Positions 6,307 through 15,249 of a stretch of 40,413 bases of DNA are shown here, piece after piece; the first letter of the stretch is position 1, and each line of letters opens with the position of its first letter. Both the position numbers and the translations under genes were made by a program. The DNA comes from Bacillota bacterium. GTDB taxonomy: Bacteria; Bacillota; Clostridia; Oscillospirales; Acutalibacteraceae. Where the stretch lies: assembly GCA_023416955.1 (NCBI GenBank), contig JAEZGM010000048.1:1-40413 (forward strand), written 5' to 3'. The notes under the pieces were generated by a model. That model saw nothing but the letters and a program-made list of their open reading frames with translations, did no database searches and had not been told where the DNA came from.

Positions 6307-6738
6307 TCATTTCGCTTTGTCAAACAATTTATAACGAATAGGATACTCAGAATCCTCCAAAATAACCTGTTTCGCTTCTTTTGTGTTAATGTCAATTACA
6401 ATCGGTGCTTTCAGGTTTACTACTGAATCACTCAGCTCCGGTTTAATCACTGCTATAACAAGGAAACAGAGATCGGTGACATCTGTTTCTCCGAAATAAT
6501 TCAGTTCATGAGAAGAAAGCTCAGGATTGTAACCGGGGAAGACCGTAAAAGGGTCCACCACAATAAATGATGGAATTTCAGAATTGGCCGCCTGCAGACT
6601 CCAAATGACATTGCTGCCGTCTTCATGGTAAAGCAAATATTCATGGACATCCTCAAAGCCTAAAATACCGTCATGAAAATGGACAATATTCTGCTGCATC
6701 GGCTCAGAATATTGCACAATTGCCTCATTTGCGTCCAT
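6307..6738 (-). CDS. fliW: FliW, flagellar assembly factor and CsrA antagonist
   Basis: FliW (143 residues) binds either flagellin or CsrA. When flagellin builds up before hook completion, FliW is titrated and CsrA is freed to block fliC translation. The sequence shows the family features: the N-terminal IVHFHDGILGFEDVHEYLL block, the central PSFIVVDPFTVFPGYNPEL and the DVTDLCFLVIAVI strand. Length is normal. It follows flgL by 60 bases and overlaps the csrA translation start region, the order flgL-fliW-csrA-fliC being as in Bacillus and many clostridia. Confidence 0.95.
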   Translation of the reverse strand: MDANEAIVQYSEPMQQNIVHFHDGILGFEDVHEYLLYHEDGSNVIWSLQAANSEIPSFIVVDPFTVFPGYNPELSSHELNYFGETDVTDLCFLVIAVIKPELSDSVVNLKAPIVIDINTKEAKQVILEDSEYPIRYKLFDKAK

Positions 6739-6798
6739 AAGTTTCCTCCATATGCTTTGCGCTTATTCTACACAATCTGTGCTTGATTTATTTGGTTC

Positions 6799-8151
6799 TT
6801 ATTCCATATAATCAAGAAATGTTTTTGATATGATTTTCGTGCCCATCTGCAGAGCGGCATTATAAGAATATTGCTGCATGTAGTAGTCCATAATTGCATC
6901 CGCCGGATTTAAAAATTCCACCTTGTCATCCTTATCAATAATGGCCTGACCCATCGATTCCAGATTTGTTTTCGTGGTATCCAAAAAGTTCGACTTTGTT
7001 CCTGATTTTGTAATTTCAGCCATCAGATTTTGCTGCTGATTACCCAAGTTGGTCAGGTAAGGCTGGATTTTATCAATTGTAAAAGAAGAACTGTCAAGCT
7101 GATCTGCAATCTGGCCAAGCAGGGAATAGACATTATTGGAAATGCCGTTTACTCCGTCAATCGTTGAAGTGCCGTATCCCATAAACGCGATTCCCGGGAT
7201 GGCGGCGTCAAATGCACTTTGCGCGTTGATGCTGCCGTCCGTGTTTACTTTTAAGCCCATGCCCAAATCGACAAGCGATTGCTCTTTGGCAAGCTTACTC
7301 ATGTCGACAGTATCAGTAGCAGTGGTGGATGTCATCCCCGAAGTTATGGGAACGTTCATATCTCCAGTCATAGTAACTTTAGAAAAGTCATAGGCGGTTC
7401 CGCTCGTTCCCGTTACACCGGAGGCGGTTTGCAATGTTTTCAGTAAGTCCTTGTTTGTTGCGCCGGTTGTTAAAGGAACGGTAATTTTGATGGCGGTAGG
7501 ATCCGTCGTATCATCTACAGTAACCGGATCTGTTGTAGCTGCACTGAAATCAACTTCAATTTTTTTACCGTTTATTGAAGCAGGTGCGTTCGCTCCAAAT
7601 TGCAGCAATGCGCCATTGAGGTTCGCTGCGGGCCCGTCTTTCAATTTCCCGGTGTCCACGTCAATCCCGCGATAATACAGATGCTTTTTGCCTGTGCTGT
7701 CCACTTCCGCAACAAACGGTGGATCAGTCATTTCAGAACCCCCGAAAAGGTATTTGTCGCCGAATTTTGTATTGGCCGGGGCAATCATTGCGTCCTGCAT
7801 CTGACGCAGTTTATTTGCGATCGTCTGACGGTTTTCCTGGGACATCGTACCGGTAATTGCCTGCAGAGTATCGCCGGTGTTCGATGTGCTGACAATATTA
7901 TAGACAGACATCATTGCGCTTTGCGCGGTGTCAAGCTGGTCAGCGGCATCGCCTAAAATGCTTTGATAAGTATCGTTTTCCGAAGATTCCCGACGCAGGC
8001 GGTACGCTTTTGACGCAGAAAAGGGATCTTCGGAGGTTTTATCAAAAGCGCGGTATGTGGTTGCTTTATTACTTGCAGAATTCAGCTGGCCAAGTGAAGA
8101 GTTCAGGCTGCTTCTGTACTGCTTAGTAATCATATTCATGGTAATTCTCAT
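6799..8151 (-). CDS. flgL: FlgL, hook-filament junction protein 3
   Basis: Second junction protein between hook and filament; its N and C termini resemble flagellin and form the adaptor zone. The 450-residue product begins MRITMNMITKQYRSSLNSSL and keeps the flagellin-like coiled region (LRRESSENDTYQSILGDAADQLDTAQSAM). The C terminus (ADAIMDYYMQQYSYNAALQMGTKIISK) is typical. The centre is an insert rich in Thr, Asp and Gly (about 150-300) that makes it longer than the 300-residue enteric FlgL. Ribosome site CAGGAGG precedes the ATG. It is separated from flgK by an inverted-repeat element, but no terminator with a T-run is visible there, so co-transcription is likely. Confidence 0.95.
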   Translation of the reverse strand: MRITMNMITKQYRSSLNSSLGQLNSASNKATTYRAFDKTSEDPFSASKAYRLRRESSENDTYQSILGDAADQLDTAQSAMMSVYNIVSTSNTGDTLQAITGTMSQENRQTIANKLRQMQDAMIAPANTKFGDKYLFGGSEMTDPPFVAEVDSTGKKHLYYRGIDVDTGKLKDGPAANLNGALLQFGANAPASINGKKIEVDFSAATTDPVTVDDTTDPTAIKITVPLTTGATNKDLLKTLQTASGVTGTSGTAYDFSKVTMTGDMNVPITSGMTSTTATDTVDMSKLAKEQSLVDLGMGLKVNTDGSINAQSAFDAAIPGIAFMGYGTSTIDGVNGISNNVYSLLGQIADQLDSSSFTIDKIQPYLTNLGNQQQNLMAEITKSGTKSNFLDTTKTNLESMGQAIIDKDDKVEFLNPADAIMDYYMQQYSYNAALQMGTKIISKTFLDYME

Positions 8152-8179
8152 GCTTGATTCCTCCTGTTCCTGTCACCCA

Positions 8180-8233
8180 GGCCTTGTTTGTTAACTGCAA
8201 AATCTAGTCTATTTTTGATTTACAAACAAGGCC
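8180..8233. mobile_element. Short MITE-like inverted-repeat element on the flgK stop codon
   Basis: GGCCTTGTTTGT (8180-8191) and ACAAACAAGGCC (8222-8233) are perfect 12-bp inverted ends around 30 bases. Seen from flgK, the stop codon TAG shares its G with the element, so its TA is the flanking target dinucleotide. The interior (TGCAAAATCTAGTCTATTTTTGA) matches the element after fliK (TGCAAAGTCTTGTCTGTTTCGA), showing common origin. No coding capacity. In RNA it would fold into one long hairpin between flgK and flgL. Confidence 0.65.
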
Positions 8234-9864
8234 TAGCGTCCTACGATTCCCATCTTATTGATAATGGTATCTACGGCTTCGTCCATTGTGGTCATGAAGC
8301 GCGAGGCAGCGGTAAGCGCCTGATTGTACATAATCATGTTAATTCCCTCTTCGTTCACGTCTACGGAAGATAGGGACTGCCTTTGCGTGTCGATTTCGGT
8401 TAAAGTGGAGTTGTAGGTGGTATTCTGACGGGTGATCGTCTCAATATCCAGACCGAGTGTGGTAGAAACATTGGACATATATGTATTAATGGAGCCGCTG
8501 AAAAGAGTGATACCGCCGCTATTACTCACATCGGTAGTAAATGTTTTTGATTGCGAAAATTGATTAATCATATACAGCAGGTTATTGCCTGATTTTGAAT
8601 TGTCCACCCCGGGAAGCGACGCGTCCTTGCTTGTGGTCATGAAAATGCCGGTAGCATTGTTCCATGCGTTGGAAATAGATATATTTGTGGCGGTAATTTT
8701 GTCTGTGCTCGTGCCGTCAGTTGTGGTGAACAGCGGCTTGTTAGGTTTCGCTGTCGGGTCGGTAAGGTCGTTGGTGCTGTTCGCCGTATTCATCATGCTG
8801 GAAAATTCATAAGCGAGCTTGTCCAGTGCCTTGTCATAGTACCCGATTCCGCGGGTTTTGGTCGCGGGATTGTCAAATTCGCCGCTGTCATTCAACATGC
8901 TGAGATAACCGCCGAAGATACCGTTCGTCATGTCGTCGTTATCCAACAGCGAATTTCCGGTTGCAGTATCTTTCAGCTCGTTACCGTTCACATCTGTTAA
9001 ACTGATTGTTGTATGGAATAATTTTGTGCCGGTAGTGGCGTCGGCGCTGGCGTCGGTTTTAATAGCAAACTGATTATATTGATCGTTATGGAGCAAATTA
9101 ATCGTATCCCCGGAGGGCGTTTTCAGGTTTACACTCAGCTCATCCACAAAGCGTCCCGCGCCGACCGGCACAGAATTGGTGGAAAGCTGTATGTCCATAT
9201 ATTCGGAAAGCTGATCCAGCAATACGTTCCGCTGGTCGCGCAGTTCCAGCGCGGGAGTTTGGGAAATATCCGCACTTTTAATCTCCTGATTGACATGCGC
9301 AATGTTTTTCAGGATAGTGTTGACCTTGTCAATCGCGTCGCTCTGAAAAGAATCCGTTTCCTGCGTTCTGATTTTCGAGAGCTGTTCGGCCGCATTGTGA
9401 AACGCTTTGGTCAGCAGCAGGGAAGAGTTCTTTACGATGTTTTCCAGGCTGGTGTTTGAAGGCGACGCGGCAAAAGTGTTCAGCTGCTTGACCAAATCGG
9501 TAAACTGGGAGTTGATTCCGTCTTTGCTGACTTCATCGAAGATGGATTCCAAATCGTTCAGCGTGGCCATTTCCGTGTCGGTTTTTCCTGTTTTGGCGTG
9601 TTCCATGCGGTAGCGCACATCCAGAAACGGGTCGCGCAGCTGGCTTACGCCAGTGCTTTCAACGCCCTGTCCGATACCAAGATCGTTTTTATTGGAGTAA
9701 CGCATATTACTTCCCGTTGAAGCAACCGCGTAAGAGTCCACTCTCTGGCGGGTATAGCCGTCTGTATTCACATTGGAAATATTCTGGCCTGTCACTTTCA
9801 AATTGTACTGGGCTGTCTGAATGCCGCTTCTGGCCACATAATATGCTGCAAAGGTTGAAGCCAT
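8233..9864 (-). CDS. flgK: FlgK, hook-filament junction protein 1
   Basis: First junction protein placed on the finished hook. The 543-residue protein opens with the axial-protein N terminus (YYVARSGIQTAQYNLKVTGQNISNVNTDGYTRQRV) and closes with the matching coiled segment (VDVNEEGINMIMYNQALTAASRFMTTMDEAVDTIINKMG). The YDKALDKLAYEFSSMMN block in the centre is typical of FlgK. Start ATG 9864 follows an AGGAGAGG-like site. The stop codon TAG is fused to a short inverted-repeat element. Gene order flgM-flgN-flgK-flgL places it in the late class, after its chaperone FlgN. Confidence 0.96.
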   Translation of the reverse strand: MASTFAAYYVARSGIQTAQYNLKVTGQNISNVNTDGYTRQRVDSYAVASTGSNMRYSNKNDLGIGQGVESTGVSQLRDPFLDVRYRMEHAKTGKTDTEMATLNDLESIFDEVSKDGINSQFTDLVKQLNTFAASPSNTSLENIVKNSSLLLTKAFHNAAEQLSKIRTQETDSFQSDAIDKVNTILKNIAHVNQEIKSADISQTPALELRDQRNVLLDQLSEYMDIQLSTNSVPVGAGRFVDELSVNLKTPSGDTINLLHNDQYNQFAIKTDASADATTGTKLFHTTISLTDVNGNELKDTATGNSLLDNDDMTNGIFGGYLSMLNDSGEFDNPATKTRGIGYYDKALDKLAYEFSSMMNTANSTNDLTDPTAKPNKPLFTTTDGTSTDKITATNISISNAWNNATGIFMTTSKDASLPGVDNSKSGNNLLYMINQFSQSKTFTTDVSNSGGITLFSGSINTYMSNVSTTLGLDIETITRQNTTYNSTLTEIDTQRQSLSSVDVNEEGINMIMYNQALTAASRFMTTMDEAVDTIINKMGIVGR

Positions 9865-9876
9865 ATGAACCTCTCC

Positions 9877-10359
9877 TTATATTTTTTTTGATAGAAAACT
9901 GGGTGCCGGTTTTCCTTCCCGTGCCTGCGCGTCGTATATCTTTTGCAGATCGGGGCGCTTTTCCAGTTTCTTTAAATCGTTTTCTATTCTATGAAGCCGA
10001 AGCTCCGTTAAATAATTGCAACGAAGATTGATTTCCTTTAAATTAAGAAGCACTTCGGAGAACTCATCAAAAATTCCCTGTATTTGCTCCCGCTGAGGTG
10101 ATTCGAATAAAGGGATCAGCTCCCGGAATGTAGTCACGGATGTCCCTGTCTTCGCAATCAGGCGTTCACGTTCCTGTTCCAGCCCTCTGGATTTCAGCAT
10201 GAATACCTCTTCTGATTTTACATATGAATCGATTTTGCTGACTTTGTTCAACGATATATCGTTGAACTTGTCCGTCTCCAACTGAAAAAATTCCTTATAA
10301 AAGGAAAGGTATTTCTGGAAAAAGAGGATAACTTCCTCTGCTAAAGATTCATTCAGCAT
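9877..10359 (-). CDS. flgN: FlgN, export chaperone for FlgK and FlgL
   Basis: Cytoplasmic chaperone that holds the hook-associated proteins before export. The 160-residue product is almost wholly helical (LNESLAEEVILFFQKYLSFYKEFFQLE, KSRGLEQERERLIAKTG, then LKEINLRCNYLTELRLHRIENDL), matching the weakly conserved FlgN family. ATG 10359 is chosen because GGAG lies eight bases upstream; the longer frame to 10416 lacks a ribosome site. Position between flgM and flgK supports the call more than sequence alone. It overlaps neither neighbour: 12 bases separate it from flgK. Confidence 0.82.
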   Translation of the reverse strand: MLNESLAEEVILFFQKYLSFYKEFFQLETDKFNDISLNKVSKIDSYVKSEEVFMLKSRGLEQERERLIAKTGTSVTTFRELIPLFESPQREQIQGIFDEFSEVLLNLKEINLRCNYLTELRLHRIENDLKKLEKRPDLQKIYDAQAREGKPAPSFLSKKI

Positions 10360-10492
10360 CCTGTGTTCTCCATTTGACTCAAAGGTCGAAAATTTGTTTA
10401 GGTAAACGATGATCAAGTCGTAGCAATTCGAAGCCGCGAAAATATTGGACGCAATGGCTTCAGAATTGCTTTAATCAGTGGGTACCTAGTCT

Positions 10493-10828
10493 TTATCTGC
10501 CTGTAAGCATGATCTTAGCCAATTCTTTTGAGTCTATTTGATATTGATTCGACTGAACCTGAGCCCGCAGCGCATCCACAAAAGAGATATCCTTATCCTG
10601 TTTCAGTTCATTTACAATCGCATCGCGTGTCTGAACCAGACTGGGTTGATTATTTACTGAATACTGCGAAATTTCAATGGTATCCAGATTTTTCGCGGGA
10701 ACGGATATTTTATCGAGTTTAACGGCATTTGATTTTTCGGCTGCGCCGACGGCCTGTTCCGTTTTTTTCACCGGATAGGGGTTTGAAGACATACCGGAAA
10801 TGTAACCGGAATTCTTAATCATCATCAT
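10493..10828 (-). CDS. flgM: FlgM, anti-sigma-D factor
   Basis: Binds and inhibits FliA (sigma-D) until the hook is complete, then is exported. The 111-residue protein has a disordered N-terminal half rich in Lys, Ser and Pro, and the C-terminal sigma-binding part DTIEISQYSVN, then VDALRAQVQSNQYQIDSKELAKIML, which is the hallmark of FlgM. Three ATG codons in a row open the frame; AGAGGTG ends four bases before the first, so initiation may be at the second (10825). A clear sigma-D promoter lies 20 bases upstream, meaning that sigma-D drives its own inhibitor. A 133-base gap follows before flgN. Confidence 0.93.
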   Translation of the reverse strand: MMMIKNSGYISGMSSNPYPVKKTEQAVGAAEKSNAVKLDKISVPAKNLDTIEISQYSVNNQPSLVQTRDAIVNELKQDKDISFVDALRAQVQSNQYQIDSKELAKIMLTGR

Positions 10829-10847
10829 TACTCACCTCTGATTATAA

Positions 10848-10874
10848 GTATCGGCAGAACTGAAAATAAATTTA
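10848..10874 (-). promoter_or_regulatory. Sigma-D promoter of the flgM-flgN-flgK-flgL-fliW-csrA operon
   Basis: On the minus strand TAAATTTA (10874-10867), 11 bases, then GCCGATAC (10855-10848). This is the best match to the sigma-D consensus in the window (GCCGATA intact and correct spacing). It lies 20 bases before flgM. Confidence 0.85.
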
Positions 10875-10983
10875 GTTTTATCAAGCGCTAATAAAACATA
10901 CTAAAATAATGAATAATTTATTAAATAATTATTAATAAATTATTAATATTACATATATCTCAGTTAAGATTTGATGTGGTTAG

Positions 10984-11011
10984 TTGACTTTTGTCATATA
11001 TTGTCTATAAT
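10984..11011 (+). promoter_or_regulatory. Sigma-A-type promoter of the long flagellar operon
   Basis: TTGACT (10984-10989) and TATAAT (11006-11011) with a 16-base spacer, reading into flgB. The expected start near 11018 leaves an A/T-rich leader of about 120 bases. It is the only strong promoter found ahead of the plus-strand genes, which then run for about 24 kb. It is divergent from the sigma-D promoter at 10848. Confidence 0.7.
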
Positions 11012-11138
11012 AGAAACATGCAAAGTCACAGAAAATTCAAATTTGATTATAAACATAAAAAATAAATTTCTTATGTTACCTAATAACAGAAATCTATATA
11101 AAGTATACACTATTTTATGAATTAGAGAGGTGCTTTCA

Positions 11139-11525
11139 TTGAACTGGCTGGACAGCTTACCTATTAATCTGTTAAATCAGGACCTGAATGGATTGTGGAC
11201 AAGGCAGCAGGCGATTTCCGACAATATTGCCAATGTCGACACGCCGAATTACAAGAGCAAGGAAGTTAGCTTTGAGGATCAGCTTCAAAAACAGCTTGCA
11301 ACAGCTTCGGGAAGCGATTCCGATTTGATCAGTGGCATTAAGGATACAGATCCTATTGTGACCGAGACCGACAACCTCACCTCGCGGTTGGATGGAAACA
11401 ATGTGGACGTGGAACAACAGAATATTGAAATGGCCCGTACCCAGTTGAATTATATGTATTCTCTGCGTGAGCTTTCGGACTACTTTTCACGGTTGAAATA
11501 TGCAATTACGGATGGTAAATCCTGA
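11139..11525 (+). CDS. flgB: FlgB, proximal rod protein
   Basis: Rod subunit at the MS-ring end of the flagellar axis. The 128-residue protein has the rod consensus ISDNIANVDTPNYKSKEVSFEDQL near the N terminus and NNVDVEQQNIEMARTQLNYM near the C terminus. The TTG at 11139 is favoured because GAGAGGTG ends seven bases before it; the GTG at 11130 would lie inside that ribosome site. First gene of the long operon, 120-odd bases from the predicted transcription start. Confidence 0.93.
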   Translation: MNWLDSLPINLLNQDLNGLWTRQQAISDNIANVDTPNYKSKEVSFEDQLQKQLATASGSDSDLISGIKDTDPIVTETDNLTSRLDGNNVDVEQQNIEMARTQLNYMYSLRELSDYFSRLKYAITDGKS

Positions 11526-11711
11526 TTGCATATTTTAAAAATATCATTAAATTGTCGACCTCTGAACCATCATCGTTTCTATTAATAGTACATCTTTTCC
11601 ATCGTTTCTTAAATTTAGAAACTCTCTCACCTCTACCGGGAATTTCGACTCCGCGTTTTTGCATTATCGATTTAACAATTTAAATCTGCAAAATTTTACA
11701 AGGAAAGAAGA

Positions 11712-12164
11712 ATGGGCATGGCTTTTTTAAGCTCACTGAACATCAGCGGATCAGCGCTCACTGCGGAGCGGCTTAGAATGGATGTAATATCTGAGAATAT
11801 AGCGAATGCTTCTACCACAAGAACGGCGAACGGCGGCCCTTACCGCAGAAAACTTACTGTTTTTCAATCGAACGATCAAACACAGCCATCTTTTCGCCAT
11901 ATCATGGAAGGCCAGCTTGCCGCCAAGCAGCAGACCGGCGGTGTAAAGGTTGTCGAGATCGCAGAGGATCCAAGCGATTTTACGCCGGTTTATGACCCGA
12001 CGAACCCGGACGCCAACGCACAGGGCTATGTTATGATGCCAAACGTCGACCCAACCAAAGAAACGCTCGACATGATGTCTGCAACCCGGTCATACGACGC
12101 GAATCTAACGGCCTTCAACGCAATCAAACAGATGGCGTCAAAGGCTTTGGAAATGGGGAGGTAG
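11712..12164 (+). CDS. flgC: FlgC, proximal rod protein
   Basis: Rod subunit stacked above FlgB. The 150-residue product shows LNISGSALTAERLRMDVISENIANASTTRTANGGPYRRK and the C-terminal TLDMMSATRSYDANLTAFNAIKQMASKALEMGR typical of FlgC. AAGGAAAG precedes ATG 11712; a second in-frame ATG at 11718 is possible. The 186-base gap before it is long for this operon and contains only a small GTTTCT/AGAAAC stem (about 11607-11625). It is followed by fliE after six bases. Confidence 0.95.
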   Translation: MGMAFLSSLNISGSALTAERLRMDVISENIANASTTRTANGGPYRRKLTVFQSNDQTQPSFRHIMEGQLAAKQQTGGVKVVEIAEDPSDFTPVYDPTNPDANAQGYVMMPNVDPTKETLDMMSATRSYDANLTAFNAIKQMASKALEMGR

Positions 12165-12170
12165 TAGTAC

Positions 12171-12500
12171 ATGACACCGATTCAACCGATTCAGGCGCTG
12201 CAGGCTCTTCAGCCGCTCCAATCGCTCCAGTCTCTTTCCGGCACCGATAAAAGCACTCAGGTTTCGGGAAGCGGCAGTTCTCTTCCGTTTCAGGATCTTT
12301 TTCAAGACGCTATCAATAATGTAAAATCAACGAATGACGATATGAATCAGGAGATTTATAAACTGGCAACGGGCCAGTCGGATGATCTGCACAATTTGAC
12401 AATCGCCTCGGAAAAAGCGACTTTGTCCGTTCAGCTGTTGGTTCAGCTGCGTAATAAGGCACTGGATGCCTACAATGAAATCATGCGCATGAATGTATAG
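12171..12500 (+). CDS. fliE: FliE, MS-ring/rod junction protein
   Basis: Connects the MS ring to the rod and is among the first proteins exported. The 109-residue sequence ends with the conserved TNDDMNQEIYKLATGQSDDLHNLTIASEKATLSVQLLVQLRNKALDAYNEIMRMNV segment. The N terminus is an unusual leucine/glutamine run with a QALQ/QSLQ repeat (residues 5-22), replacing the poorly conserved N terminus of other FliE proteins. GGGGAGGT lies eight bases before ATG 12171. Gene order flgB-flgC-fliE-fliF is the common one. Confidence 0.95.
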   Translation: MTPIQPIQALQALQPLQSLQSLSGTDKSTQVSGSGSSLPFQDLFQDAINNVKSTNDDMNQEIYKLATGQSDDLHNLTIASEKATLSVQLLVQLRNKALDAYNEIMRMNV

Positions 12501-12542
12501 CGCGTTATGCTCAATTTTTCGAAAGGCAGCGCAGTGTGAAAC

Positions 12543-14249
12543 ATGAACGAACAAATAAAGAAATATCTTGACCCGATCAAAAATTTCTGGCTCAATTTAA
12601 CAAAGAAAAAGAAAATTATCCTGCTGAGCGTACTGGCCGGTATTGTCGTTATCGCAATTGTCGCGAGCGTACTGATGAACCGGCAGCCGTATGTGGTATT
12701 GTACCCGGGCCTTGAGCATTCGGAAGCAGTAGAAGTGATGAACGCGCTGAAGGATCGTGAGGTTTCTTTTACAGAAGACAACGGAACGATCTATGTTCCC
12801 AAGGATCAGGAAAATTCAGTGAGGATGGATCTGGCTAATGAGGGATACCCGAAAACTGCGCCGAATTTTGATTACTTCACGAAGAACACCAACATCATGT
12901 CCACGGACTATGAGAAAAAGACGATTGAGAAGTACCAGCTGAACCAACGTCTTGAAGCGGTCATTAAAACGCTGGATGGTGTTGACAATTCGAATGTTAC
13001 CATCAGCATTCCTGACGACAGCGGTTATGCGTGGGATGAAAACGCAGCGACTCCGTCAGCTTCTGTTACGGTAACATTGAAAAACGGAAAATCGCTTCAG
13101 GCGAAGCAGGTTAACGGAATTAAACAGCTCGTTTCCAAAAGTGTGCCGAATATGAAGGCGGATGATGTCGCTGTTATTGATACGGCAACAGGGGAAGAGC
13201 TTAGCGCGACCGAAGATACTTCGAGCAATCAGGTCGATATTTCTCAGTTTAAACGTACGATTGAGAAAGAGTACGAAAGCGACGTTGAGAAAAACATCTT
13301 AAAGGTTCTGTTACCTGTTTTCGGTACGGATAATGTAAAAGTTACCGCGAAAAGTGTCATGGACGTTGATAAAAAAGTACAGGAGATTATTACCTACAAA
13401 CCCTCTGGGACGGGCAACACGGGCGTTATTAACGAGCAGAACACCACGAAGGAACAGGAACTGAATGCAAATAAGACCAACGGCGGTACTGCCGGAACTG
13501 AAACAAATTCAGATATTACCACATACCCCGGTGTTACCGTGAATGGCAATGTTATTTACACAAAGGATGCGCAGTCCTACAAATATCTGGTCAGCCAGGT
13601 AAAGGAGCAGGTTCAGGGTGACGCGGCCAGCATGAAGGATATGACGATTTCAGTCGTAGTCAATAAAGCGGCCATGGACAACAATACGAAGACCCAGATT
13701 GCAGCGATTGCTGCCAACGCAGCGGCAATTGATCCCTCTAAAGTTGCTGTTTACAGTGCGTCGTTTGCTACGGCAGCGACTCCGGCGAATACACAGCAGA
13801 ACCTTATTCCGAATTTGCAGCAGCTTTTGATGTACGGCGGTATCGCTCTTGGAGCGATCATTCTTATCATTATTCTTGCGGCGGTTCTTGTTAGCCGCAG
13901 AAGAAAGAAGCAGAGAGAATTGCTGCTGGGTGCAGAAGTACCCGGAACCGTTCCGGAAGATTTCTATGAACTGAAGCAGGACGACGAAACCCTTGATGAG
14001 AATAACGATGAGGATGAGGGAAGCGTGGAAGAAGCTAATCCTGAAGAAAAGACGCCAGAGGAAATCGCGGCTGAAATTGCGGAGAGGGAGAAGATGCGTA
14101 CTCTGAAAGCGATGGAAAACCTGCGGGCGCAGCAAGCTTCCAAGGAAGAAGCTCTGAAAGAGAAAATACAGGACTTCACCAATCAGAATCCGGAAATTGC
14201 GGCACAGCTGATCAAAACATGGCTGAGGGGAGATGACTTCGATGACTGA
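12543..14249 (+). CDS. fliF: FliF, MS-ring protein
   Basis: Membrane ring that is the base for rotor, rod and export gate. In 568 residues there is a first membrane helix at about 24-46 (IILLSVLAGIVVIAIVASVLMN), the periplasmic YscJ-like ring domains (PYVVLYPGLEHSEAVEVMNAL and LNQRLEAVIKTLDGVDNSNV), a variable Thr/Asn-rich loop, a second helix near 430-452 (GGIALGAIILIIILAAVLVS) and a C-terminal acidic tail ending in the FliG-binding segment (AAQLIKTWLRGDD). The stop overlaps the start region of fliG, so the two are likely coupled. Confidence 0.97.
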   Translation: MNEQIKKYLDPIKNFWLNLTKKKKIILLSVLAGIVVIAIVASVLMNRQPYVVLYPGLEHSEAVEVMNALKDREVSFTEDNGTIYVPKDQENSVRMDLANEGYPKTAPNFDYFTKNTNIMSTDYEKKTIEKYQLNQRLEAVIKTLDGVDNSNVTISIPDDSGYAWDENAATPSASVTVTLKNGKSLQAKQVNGIKQLVSKSVPNMKADDVAVIDTATGEELSATEDTSSNQVDISQFKRTIEKEYESDVEKNILKVLLPVFGTDNVKVTAKSVMDVDKKVQEIITYKPSGTGNTGVINEQNTTKEQELNANKTNGGTAGTETNSDITTYPGVTVNGNVIYTKDAQSYKYLVSQVKEQVQGDAASMKDMTISVVVNKAAMDNNTKTQIAAIAANAAAIDPSKVAVYSASFATAATPANTQQNLIPNLQQLLMYGGIALGAIILIIILAAVLVSRRRKKQRELLLGAEVPGTVPEDFYELKQDDETLDENNDEDEGSVEEANPEEKTPEEIAAEIAEREKMRTLKAMENLRAQQASKEEALKEKIQDFTNQNPEIAAQLIKTWLRGDDFDD

Positions 14250-15249
14250 AACTAAATTGACCGGACAGCAGAAAGCTGCCGCGGTAATTGTCGCTTTAGG
14301 TGCTGACAACGCTTCGCAGATTTATAAGTATCTGAAAGAAGACGAAGTCGAGCAGATCACTTTCGAGGTCGCCCGTCTTTCCAAGATGCCCGCGCAGGAG
14401 CTGCAGGACGTTCTCGACAGCTTTTACCAAATCTGCCTGACGCAGAAGATCGTGACAGAGGGCGGCGTGGAATACGCGCGAAATGTACTTGAAAAAGCGT
14501 TTGGCCCGCAAATGGCGACCTCGCTTCTGGATCGTGTTACAAAATCTCTGCGCACCAAGGCGTTTGAGTTTATTCGCAAAGCAGATTATAAAAACCTGAT
14601 GGCAATGATTCAGAATGAACATCCGCAGACAATCGCGATGATCCTTTCTTATGCCCGTGCCGACCAGGCGGCCGACGTGATTGCCGAACTGCCGAAGGAA
14701 ATACGTCTGGATGTTGTGGAGCGAATCGCCATCATGGATCGTACTTCCCCTGAAATTGTAAAAATTGTGGAGCAGAATCTGGAAAAGAAATTTTCGTCGC
14801 TCATGTCTTTGGATTTTACGGAATTCGGTGGTGTCAACTACATTGCAGACATTATGAACAATATGGACCGTGCAAACGAAAAGTATATTTTCGACGAACT
14901 TGCGCGGAAGGATGCCGAGCTTTGCGAAGAGATACGCAAGAGAATGTTCGTATTCGAGGATATCACCACTTTGGACGATATGTCTATTCAGCGTTTCCTG
15001 CGCGAAGTGGACTCGAAAGACCTTGTTTTTGCTCTCAAAGGGGCAAATCAGGAAGTGGCTACTGTTATTTTCAAAAATATGTCCACCCGTTCCAGCGAAA
15101 GTGTCAAATCCGACCTGGAATATACGCACAACGTCAGGCTGCGTGATGTGGAAGAGGCACAGCAGCGTATTGTTGGCGTAATCCGTCGGCTTGAAAGCGA
15201 GGGCGAACTCGTGATCATGAAGGGCGGAAAGGATGAGGTTATTGCCTAG
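14242..15249 (+). CDS. fliG: FliG, rotor switch protein
   Basis: Torque-generating rotor ring between FliF and FliM. The 335-residue product has the N-terminal FliF-binding domain (LTGQQKAAAVIVALGADNASQIYKYL), the middle domain with EHPQTIAMILSYARADQAADVI, and the C-terminal domain with the charged torque helix region (DDMSIQRFLREVDSKDLVFALKG). ATG 14242 is preferred over ATG 14233 because GAGGGGAG lies nine or so bases ahead of it; both lie inside the fliF end. It overlaps fliH at its 3' end. Confidence 0.97.
   Translation: MTETKLTGQQKAAAVIVALGADNASQIYKYLKEDEVEQITFEVARLSKMPAQELQDVLDSFYQICLTQKIVTEGGVEYARNVLEKAFGPQMATSLLDRVTKSLRTKAFEFIRKADYKNLMAMIQNEHPQTIAMILSYARADQAADVIAELPKEIRLDVVERIAIMDRTSPEIVKIVEQNLEKKFSSLMSLDFTEFGGVNYIADIMNNMDRANEKYIFDELARKDAELCEEIRKRMFVFEDITTLDDMSIQRFLREVDSKDLVFALKGANQEVATVIFKNMSTRSSESVKSDLEYTHNVRLRDVEEAQQRIVGVIRRLESEGELVIMKGGKDEVIA

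Noticed and set aside
12171..12240. CAG/CTG-rich repeats at the start of fliE taken as a possible direct-repeat array
   Set aside because: They are in frame and encode the Gln/Leu-rich N terminus; spacing is irregular and there is no CRISPR-like unit.
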